Source of the DNA: Candidatus Poribacteria bacterium
Lineage (GTDB): Bacteria; Poribacteria; WGA-4E; WGA-3G
DNA: 48,643 nucleotides
Reading direction: 5' to 3'
NCBI GenBank assembly: GCA_022394775.1
Contig: JAGFCB010000025.1
Span: 1-48,643 of the forward strand
The position numbers and the translations under genes were made by a program. Below are positions 43,022 to 48,643 of the stretch, piece by piece; the first letter of the stretch is position 1, and every line of letters starts with the position of its first letter. The notes beneath the pieces are model-generated. The model was not told where the DNA came from. It worked only from the letters and a program-made list of their open reading frames with translations, and searched no databases.

Positions 43022-44071
43022 ATGCCGAAAATCAAAGGTCCAGCTATCTTCCTCGCCCAATTCATGCGGGATGAGGCACCATACGACACTATGGAAAACA
43101 TCGGGAAATGGGTCGCGAGTTTAGGGTACAAAGGCGTTCAACTGCCCGGTTGGGACGATCGCGTCCTTGACCTCGGACAAGCTGCTGAATCTAAAACCTA
43201 TTGCGATGACTTCAAAGACACCCTTAACGAGATGGGACTCGAAGCGACAGAGGTCGCAGGTTATCTCGCTGGACAGGTTTTGGCTGTACACCCTGCCTAC
43301 GAAGTCATGTTTGAGGCGTTTCATCCGCCCGGCTTGCGTGGTGCCGAAAGGACAGCATGGGCATCAGGTGAATTGACGAAATGTGTTCACGCTTCAGTGA
43401 ACATGGGACTGGATGTCATCCCCGTGCTTTCAGGAGGCTTCGCGTGGCATACTGTTTATCCGTGGCCCCAACGTCCGGATGGAATCATTGAAGAGGCGTT
43501 CAAGGAACTCGCTGCACGGTGGCTGCCTCTCCTGGATCTGGCAAGCGATAACGGTCAGGTTTTCGCGTACGAACTTCATCCGGGTTCAGATATTTACGAC
43601 GGTGCAACCTACGAGATGTTCTTGGATTATACGAATGACCATCCCGCTGCCTGTCTCAACTACGATCCGAGCCATTTTCTCCTCCAACAACTCGATTATA
43701 TCGACTTCATCCGACGCTACGGGGAACGGATCAAGGGATTTCACGTTAAGGATGCTGAATTCCGTCCGACAGGTCGGGTTGGTGTCTATGGTGGTTACCA
43801 GTCATGGGCTGGGCGTGCCGCGAGATTCCGCTCGCTTGGCGATGGACAGGTGGATTTCACACAGGTGTTTACGCTGCTCACGGAAGCAGGCTATGACAGT
43901 TGGGCTGTGTTGGAATGGGAATGCTGCGTCAAAAGTCCAGAGCAGGGCGCGGCAGAAGGCGCGCCCTTTATTGCCAAACATATCATCGAAACAACCGATG
44001 TCGCGTTCGATGACTTTGCTGGCGGCGAAACAGACGTGGAACGGAATCGGGACATTCTTGGATTGAGTTGA
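43022..44071 (+). CDS. Sugar phosphate isomerase/epimerase (TIM barrel)
   Basis: A 349-residue xylose-isomerase-like TIM-barrel protein. Metal-ligand candidates are FAYELHPGS (Glu), CLNYDPSHF (Asp/His), IKGFHVKDAE (His/Asp) and SWAVLEWEC (Glu). It starts MPKIKGPAIFLAQFMRDEA, as in many uncharacterised sugar epimerases of environmental bacteria. GGAGGAACA precedes the ATG. It is first of three same-strand sugar-processing genes. The substrate is unknown. Confidence 0.85.
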   Translation: MPKIKGPAIFLAQFMRDEAPYDTMENIGKWVASLGYKGVQLPGWDDRVLDLGQAAESKTYCDDFKDTLNEMGLEATEVAGYLAGQVLAVHPAYEVMFEAFHPPGLRGAERTAWASGELTKCVHASVNMGLDVIPVLSGGFAWHTVYPWPQRPDGIIEEAFKELAARWLPLLDLASDNGQVFAYELHPGSDIYDGATYEMFLDYTNDHPAACLNYDPSHFLLQQLDYIDFIRRYGERIKGFHVKDAEFRPTGRVGVYGGYQSWAGRAARFRSLGDGQVDFTQVFTLLTEAGYDSWAVLEWECCVKSPEQGAAEGAPFIAKHIIETTDVAFDDFAGGETDVERNRDILGLS

Positions 44072-44200
44072 AGATAGTTTTGTTGGTTTTCAGTTTGGGA
44101 CAACCTAAAAGGTTATCCTACAAAGAGCCAGAGGAGACCAACAGCCTATGCTACAAAGATGTCTATTTATTTTTAGGATTTACTATAAATTGGAGTTACT

Positions 44201-45361
44201 ATGGAATCTTGGGAACGGAAATTACGGATGGGTATGGTAGGCGGCGGACAGGGGGCATTTATTGGTGGCGTTCATCGCGTCGCTGCCACACTTGACCAAC
44301 AGATCGAAGTTGTCGCTGGGTGTTTTTCGCGCGATCCCGAAAACACACGAACCACCGGTGCGGAATTGTATCTCGACCCGAATCGCTGCTACAATAGTTA
44401 CGTCGAGATGGCAGCCGCTGAAGCAACGCTCCCCGAAAATGAACGTATCGATTTTGTGAGCATTGTTACGCCAAACATCTCTCACTTCGAGATTGCAAAA
44501 ACTTTTTTGGATGCAGGCTTCCATGTTGTTTGCGATAAACCGATGACTTACAGTCTTGACGAAGCCGAGGCACTTGTCCAAGTTGTAGAAGATTCTCGGC
44601 TCGTCTTTGCGTTGACACATAACTACACGGGACACCCGCTCGTGCGACATGCGCGTGCATTGTTTGCTGACGGCTCAATGGGGCAAATCCGTAAGGTTAT
44701 CGTCGAATATCTTCAGGATTTCCTGATGGTGCCACACGAAAAACTCGGTCAGAAGCAAGCGGCATGGCGCGTGGATCCAACACAGTCAGGTATCGGCGGC
44801 ACGATGGGAGATGTCGGTACACACTGCGTTAACCTCCTCGAATATGTTACTGGCGATCCGATCACGGAACTCTGTGCCGATAAAAGCACCTTCCTACCCG
44901 ATAGGGTCCTGGATGAGGATGTCAACGCTCTACTCCGCTTCGAGGGTGGCGGTAAAGGTGTTTTAAGCATCAGTCAAGTTGCCACTGGCGAGGAGAACGG
45001 ACTTACGCTCCGGGTCTACGCCGAACAGGGCGCGGTGAAATGGGCGCAAGAGAATCCGAACTATCTCGAACTCTATCGTTACGGTGAACCGAGGCAGACA
45101 CTCACCCGCGGTCAGGGCTATCTTTCTGAGGCAGCGGCGGCTGGTGCGCGTATTCCGACTGGACATCCTGAAGGATACTTGGAGGCATTCGCGACGATTT
45201 ATGTCGGCGTGGTCGAAGCCATCCGGCGACATATTGACGGCGACCCGATGGAAACTGAGGTTTACGATTTCCCGACCGTCTACGATGGGTTGCGGGGTAT
45301 GCAATTTATTTACAAAGCGGTTGAGTCTTGCGAGAACGGCTCAACCTGGGTCAAAATGTGA
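44201..45361 (+). CDS. Gfo/Idh/MocA family oxidoreductase
   Basis: A 386-residue NAD(P)-dependent sugar or cyclitol dehydrogenase. The Rossmann start is LRMGMVGGGQGAFIGGVHR. The conserved FDFVSIVTPNISHFEIAK and HVVCDKPMTYSLDEAE mark the nucleotide domain, with the Lys of DKP as the catalytic-type residue. The C-terminal half contains GGTMGDVGTHCVNLLEYVTG, which carries the conserved D-x-G-x-H. It lies 130 bases after the isomerase gene. TGGAG precedes the ATG. Confidence 0.92.
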   Translation: MESWERKLRMGMVGGGQGAFIGGVHRVAATLDQQIEVVAGCFSRDPENTRTTGAELYLDPNRCYNSYVEMAAAEATLPENERIDFVSIVTPNISHFEIAKTFLDAGFHVVCDKPMTYSLDEAEALVQVVEDSRLVFALTHNYTGHPLVRHARALFADGSMGQIRKVIVEYLQDFLMVPHEKLGQKQAAWRVDPTQSGIGGTMGDVGTHCVNLLEYVTGDPITELCADKSTFLPDRVLDEDVNALLRFEGGGKGVLSISQVATGEENGLTLRVYAEQGAVKWAQENPNYLELYRYGEPRQTLTRGQGYLSEAAAAGARIPTGHPEGYLEAFATIYVGVVEAIRRHIDGDPMETEVYDFPTVYDGLRGMQFIYKAVESCENGSTWVKM

Positions 45362-45365
45362 GGAA

Positions 45366-45478
45366 AGTTATCAGTCTTCGGTTTTCAGTCGTTAATTAAA
45401 AGAGGTACTTGATGCGTATCAATACCTCTTGCACTGATAACTAACAACTCTCACTGCGAGGCAAACTGACAACTATAT
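45366..45478. repeat. Palindromic element with AGTTATCAGT/ACTGATAACT ends
   Basis: AGTTATCAGT (45366-45375) and ACTGATAACT (45433-45442) are perfect inverted ends; a weaker ACTGACAACT follows at 45465-45474. Inside is a private stem AAGAGGTA...TACCTCTT (45400-45430). The ends match those in the rpsM-rpsK gap. It separates the two dehydrogenase genes. Confidence 0.65.
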
Positions 45479-45490
45479 AAGGAGACAGGC

Positions 45491-46519
45491 ATGCAAGCAC
45501 CTAACACTGAACCTTTCCGCGTCGGGTTTCTGAACGTTGACTCGTATTCGCACATGCCGTTGTGGGCACCGCACATTAACCCGCGCGCAGGTCAAAAAGA
45601 CACTCCGTTCACAGGCATGCGAATTACGCACTGCTGGGATATTGAATACGACAAGGCACAGGCAATCGCTGCAACTTACGATTGCACAGCCGTCAAGAAT
45701 TTCGATGATATGTTGGGGAAAGTGGACGGCATAATCTCCGGTGGTTATTATAACCATCCGTGGAACCATATTCTTCATGAACCTTATCTGGAGGCAGGTC
45801 TACCGAACCTAATCAACCGTCCGTTTGCAAACTCGCTCGCCAAAGCGAAGCAGATGATCGAACTCGCGGAAAAGAGCGGTGCAACCATCCTTGCGCCGTC
45901 AAGCCATGAGCATAACGATCCCATCTCACGCGCCAAGGCGTGGGCAAGCGACAAACAGATCGTCTGCTACACGGCAACTAATTCGTTTGATGACTATCCG
46001 ACACACGGGATTCACGGGGTCTATATGGTCTGTAAGGCGATTGCGGAAGCAGGAAATTCGGTTGTGTCAGTCGCCTATCGCGCAGACAGTTGGCATAGTC
46101 CACCAGGGGTTATCACGCTGGAGCATGTTGATGACAATGGACGACAATTCTACGGCACACTGCATCAAGTGAGTGGCTCGTGGGGTACAGTGCAAATTCA
46201 CACACAGGAAGCCTACGGCGGCGAGAATTTCAGAATCCACACCGGTACCGGCTATCCGTTTGACAAGACGGAGGTTTGGGTACCAACGATTTGGGCGTTC
46301 CAGAACATGGCACTCCACAACGAGATGCCGCAGACGTTCGATCAGATTCTGCACAAGACGAACGTTTTCCTCGCGGGTTGGAAATCGGTCTTAGAAAACG
46401 ACGGTAAGCCTGTGAAGTTAACGGACGTTGACGAAGAATGGACAGCACCGGCTGAATTGCCGAATCATCCTGACCACGATACGGTTTCGTTGTTTCGGAA
46501 ACAGTTCGGAGATGCTTGA
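45491..46519 (+). CDS. Gfo/Idh/MocA-like oxidoreductase
   Basis: A 342-residue protein of the same superfamily, more divergent. The N-terminal VGFLNVDSYSHMPLWAPHIN lacks the glycine-rich loop in its usual form. VDGIISGGYYNHPWNHILHE, PNLINRPFANSLAKAKQMIE and GIHGVYMVCKAI correspond to the second half of the Rossmann domain and the catalytic region; the usual EKP lysine is NRP here. A changed or lost catalytic activity is possible. AAGGAGACAGGC precedes the ATG. Confidence 0.8.
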   Translation: MQAPNTEPFRVGFLNVDSYSHMPLWAPHINPRAGQKDTPFTGMRITHCWDIEYDKAQAIAATYDCTAVKNFDDMLGKVDGIISGGYYNHPWNHILHEPYLEAGLPNLINRPFANSLAKAKQMIELAEKSGATILAPSSHEHNDPISRAKAWASDKQIVCYTATNSFDDYPTHGIHGVYMVCKAIAEAGNSVVSVAYRADSWHSPPGVITLEHVDDNGRQFYGTLHQVSGSWGTVQIHTQEAYGGENFRIHTGTGYPFDKTEVWVPTIWAFQNMALHNEMPQTFDQILHKTNVFLAGWKSVLENDGKPVKLTDVDEEWTAPAELPNHPDHDTVSLFRKQFGDA

Positions 46520-46578
46520 ATATAGTAATTTGGATAGGCGTATTAACACAGGAAGGCTTTAAGAGGCGTGCTTTTATA

Positions 46579-46605
46579 GTAGGGGCTGGGTTACCCAGCC
46601 CCTAC
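46579..46605. other. Perfect 12-base hairpin downstream of the dehydrogenase genes
   Basis: GTAGGGGCTGGG, loop TTA, CCCAGCCCCTAC. It may end transcription of the + strand genes (no T run follows) or be a REP-like palindrome, similar in kind to the inner stems of the MITE families. Confidence 0.6.
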
Positions 46606-46621
46606 GGATGCGTCATATTGG

Positions 46622-46689
46622 GTCCCTATCGCGGCGTGCCCACATATTTTCGGATTCTACTATAATACATGTGAGCCTACGATAGGGAC
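46622..46689. repeat. Inverted repeat GTCCCTATCG ... CGATAGGGAC
   Basis: Ten-base perfect inverted ends (46622-46631 and 46680-46689) enclosing 48 bases. It ends 18 bases from the LamG gene stop and could be a short palindromic element. Confidence 0.5.
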
Positions 46690-46707
46690 ATCAATACGTA
46701 GAAAAAT

Positions 46708-47475
46708 CTAACGCCACGCTTTAACGCTCGCCCACGTGGTTGCGAGTTTATCCGCTGGATCTACAGGAAGAGCAGTTAGGTCTTCCATACTTCGCGCAAT
46801 ATCGTCTTCCGACAAAGCCCGATCCCAGACCGTAACTTCGTCGATGACACCGTTGAACCTCTGACCAGTATTCCCCCACGAGCCGACGATCGTATCGCCT
46901 GCCGTTCCGAGATACTCAATCCCCGCTTTGCCTGCATCCTCTGCTACTGACTTACCATCAATGTAAATCTGTCGGGATTTGCCTTTGACATCCAGCCAGA
47001 ACGTGATGTGTGCCCATTTGTCGGCTTTGACAGCGGCAGGCGCGTCAAGGTCATTACCATAAAACCCCATCCGAACGGTGCCGCTGTTGTAGATACGATA
47101 GTGCAGGCTTGTATTTTGAGCGTTGACCTGTGTCTGTGTGAACACACACTGTTGGTCCCCGCCACTTAAGGCAGGTTTAACCCACATTGTTACCGTAAAA
47201 CTCTTTTCGTTCAACTCAATATAAGGAGACTTGACTTCGCCCTTTTCGGTAAATTCCATGGCTTTTCCGAACTTGCCATCAGTCCAACCAGCATCTCCGT
47301 TGAGTTCTCCATCGTTTCCATGTGGGGAAAGATCTTCTGCTGCTTTTCCCTTACCTTCGTTGAAAGGCAGGTAGAGCAGCAATTCCTTATCCTTTAAATC
47401 CAAAGCTGTGGCACTGAAGGGCATCAGGACCAATCCAGCGAGGATCAAAAGTGAAAGTAATATCCGATATATCAT
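46708..47475 (-). CDS. Secreted LamG domain protein with KLATTWA tail
   Basis: A 255-residue protein with a signal peptide (MIYRILLSLLILAGLVLMPF, cleaved near ATA). The LamG jelly roll runs from LLLYLPFNEGKGKAAEDLSP through SFTVTMWVKPALSG, KADKWAHITFWLDVKGKSRQ and IYIDGK to RFNGVIDEVTVWDRALSEDD. The tail VDPADKLATTWASVKAWR matches the tails at 14.1 and 16.1 kb. AAAGGAG lies 10 bases before ATG 47475, so the in-frame start at 47517 is less likely. Confidence 0.82.
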   Translation of the reverse strand: MIYRILLSLLILAGLVLMPFSATALDLKDKELLLYLPFNEGKGKAAEDLSPHGNDGELNGDAGWTDGKFGKAMEFTEKGEVKSPYIELNEKSFTVTMWVKPALSGGDQQCVFTQTQVNAQNTSLHYRIYNSGTVRMGFYGNDLDAPAAVKADKWAHITFWLDVKGKSRQIYIDGKSVAEDAGKAGIEYLGTAGDTIVGSWGNTGQRFNGVIDEVTVWDRALSEDDIARSMEDLTALPVDPADKLATTWASVKAWR

Positions 47476-47624
47476 AATCAGTTTTCTCCTTTGTAATGTT
47501 CCTTTAGTCAATTTCATACCCCTTTAGGCTAACACAAAAATTCGGGGGTGTCAAGACTTTTTATCGCCGTGCGAAGTGTTTCCGACCAACACTTCGTGAA
47601 TAATATGTCAGTGTATCATCAGTT

Positions 47625-48506
47625 CTATGTAAATAGACGATTCCAGTCGTGATGAGATTTGGCGACGCTCTCAGGGTTTGTCCGACTCCGAGCGATGAAA
47701 CCAGGGACGGATGCGCGACCGGTTGGTAGACCGATTTGACTGTAGCGTGTATCAACGCTCCAACGGACAGTATTGGATTGGTTGGGCAGACCCCGGTGGA
47801 CAACCCGTTCACTTGTCAACAAGACATCACCGGCTTCAAGTTCAGCAGTGACGACATCGCCGGGCGGCAATTCTGCGTCGCTGATGCCTTTGCCTCCGGT
47901 ATGTCCCGGTGTCGGATCTTGGTAGTTGTGCCCAATGAGATTAAAGCGGTGTGAACCTCGGATGACCTGCATGCACCCATTTTCCTCAGTCGCCTGAATA
48001 AGCGGCAGCCAGACATTTACAACCAATGTCTCACCGGCTTCTTCTGGTATGAGATACGCCAAATCTTGATGCCATGGGATAACCGTAATGTCTTGGTTCG
48101 GTAATTTGGCGCGGTAATTAAACTGAGGATGCGCTAAGATCTCATCCCCAATGACGGATGCGATAACATCAAGGAGGGCGGGCGCGGTTCTGAGCGTGAA
48201 CATCCCCGCCGTCCGAATTTTCTGGTCGCGAAAATAGTTGCTCCAAATCCAGTCAGGATCGGAGCAGGCACTTGAGACTAAGCCCAATCTCGTCTCAAAA
48301 GGTGCGTCATCATAAGTATCCGATGGGTTAAGGATTCCGTGTTTGACCGCTGCCTGTGTACCCTCATCAACCTTCTGCGCCAACTCATCAATCAACGGCT
48401 GAAGTGCCGCATTCGGAAGGACATTCTGAACGAACAGGAAGCCGTCGTCGTGAAATTGCTGCTTCTGTTGCGGTGTGAGTCCGCCTTGATTGTGTTGTAT
48501 GGACAT
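47625..48506 (-). CDS. Phytanoyl-CoA dioxygenase family protein
   Basis: A 293-residue Fe(II)/2-oxoglutarate oxygenase. The metal triad is H146-x-D148 (PWHQDLAY) and H237 (VVHRGLPNQS), with the 2-oxoglutarate Arg at R248 (VRWSVDTRY). NGCMQVIRGSH is the conserved strand. The substrate is unknown. CGGAGAACGGCA precedes the ATG. It is oriented away from the gene that begins at 48624. Confidence 0.92.
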   Translation of the reverse strand: MSIQHNQGGLTPQQKQQFHDDGFLFVQNVLPNAALQPLIDELAQKVDEGTQAAVKHGILNPSDTYDDAPFETRLGLVSSACSDPDWIWSNYFRDQKIRTAGMFTLRTAPALLDVIASVIGDEILAHPQFNYRAKLPNQDITVIPWHQDLAYLIPEEAGETLVVNVWLPLIQATEENGCMQVIRGSHRFNLIGHNYQDPTPGHTGGKGISDAELPPGDVVTAELEAGDVLLTSERVVHRGLPNQSNTVRWSVDTRYSQIGLPTGRASVPGFIARSRTNPESVAKSHHDWNRLFT

Positions 48507-48557
48507 TGCCGTTCTCCGTTATTTATAACGTGAGTTTGATAAATAATTGGGTGTTTT

Positions 48558-48622
48558 TTGCATAAAGAGAACCCTTTTGGTATAATGGAAATACTCAACT
48601 TTTCCACCAAAAGGAGTTCTCT
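48558..48622 (+). promoter_or_regulatory. Promoter with an inverted repeat spanning spacer to ribosome site
   Basis: TTGCAT (48558-48563), 17 bases, TATAAT (48581-48586), then an AAGGAG ribosome site before ATG 48624. AGAGAACCCTTTTGGT (48566-48581) and ACCAAAAGGAGTTCTCT (48606-48622) are inverted copies with one base inserted. One arm covers the promoter spacer and the other covers the Shine-Dalgarno sequence. Confidence 0.7.
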
Positions 48623-48623
48623 G

Positions 48624-48643
48624 ATGAGTATTGTATCACTTTT
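48624..48643 (+). CDS. Start of an unidentified gene (partial)
   Basis: ATG with a good AAGGAG and a near-consensus promoter encodes MSIVSL before the window ends. The function cannot be read. Confidence 0.6.

Overview
The window looks like one chromosomal segment of a 'Candidatus Poribacteria'-type bacterium. That assignment is an inference from gene content: many Fe(II)/2-oxoglutarate (phytanoyl-CoA) dioxygenases, LamG proteins, Gfo/Idh/MocA dehydrogenases, TIM-barrel sugar isomerases and a tricorn-like S41 protease, together with bacterial spc/alpha ribosomal operons. No rRNA, tRNA or CRISPR array was seen.

Layout. (1) 1-8.67 kb: the end of the spc operon and the alpha operon on the + strand: rplX(end)-rplE-rpsN-rpsH-rplF-rplR-rpsE-rplO-secY-rpmJ-rpsM-rpsK-rpsD-rpoA-rplQ. 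It closes with a strong intrinsic terminator. rpmD, adk, map and infA are not present in it, and several genes start at TTG. (2) 8.7-22.8 kb: a mixed accessory/metabolic region. It holds an outer-membrane barrel protein, a Tyr-rich lipoprotein, an ECF sigma factor with two sigma-4-like domains, a b/c-type multihaem membrane protein, two secreted proteins that share a C-terminal KLATTWG tail, a large polytopic membrane protein, a sugar isomerase, a phytanoyl-CoA dioxygenase, an orphan ABC-2 permease and a divergent acetate-kinase-family protein. (3) 22.8-31.9 kb: a compact minus-strand cluster of UvrD-like helicase, Cas4/RecB-like Fe-S nuclease, NurA-like nuclease, HerA-like ATPase, a DpdA-like guanine transglycosylase fused to a DUF6884/YaaA-like domain, and a UPF0175 protein. 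I read it as a candidate DNA-modification-plus-degradation defence system related to, but not the same as, the known Dpd 7-deazaguanine system. (4) 32-42.5 kb: a truncated protease-gene remnant, an Rpn-type nuclease, the intact tricorn-like protease, an ABC exporter pair and a convergent type II restriction-modification pair. Regions 3 and 4 together have the look of a defence island. (5) 42.5-48.6 kb: a sugar isomerase and two Gfo/Idh/MocA dehydrogenases in tandem, a third KLATTWG-tailed LamG protein, a second phytanoyl-CoA dioxygenase, and the first codons of a gene running off the window.

Intergenic DNA is rich in small mobile or palindromic elements. Three copies of one MITE-like family (CAGAGTCATT-type ends; two copies with 9-bp target duplications) lie at about 10.95, 20.4 and 32.2 kb. 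Two copies of a second family (AGGACTTACGCA ends) lie at 15.1 and 42.9 kb. A third family with AGTTATCAGT/ACTGATAACT ends sits between genes, including inside the ribosomal operon. Several near-consensus sigma-70 promoters (TTGACA, 17 bp, TATAAT) are readable. One is placed so that the mRNA of the multihaem gene would be leaderless.
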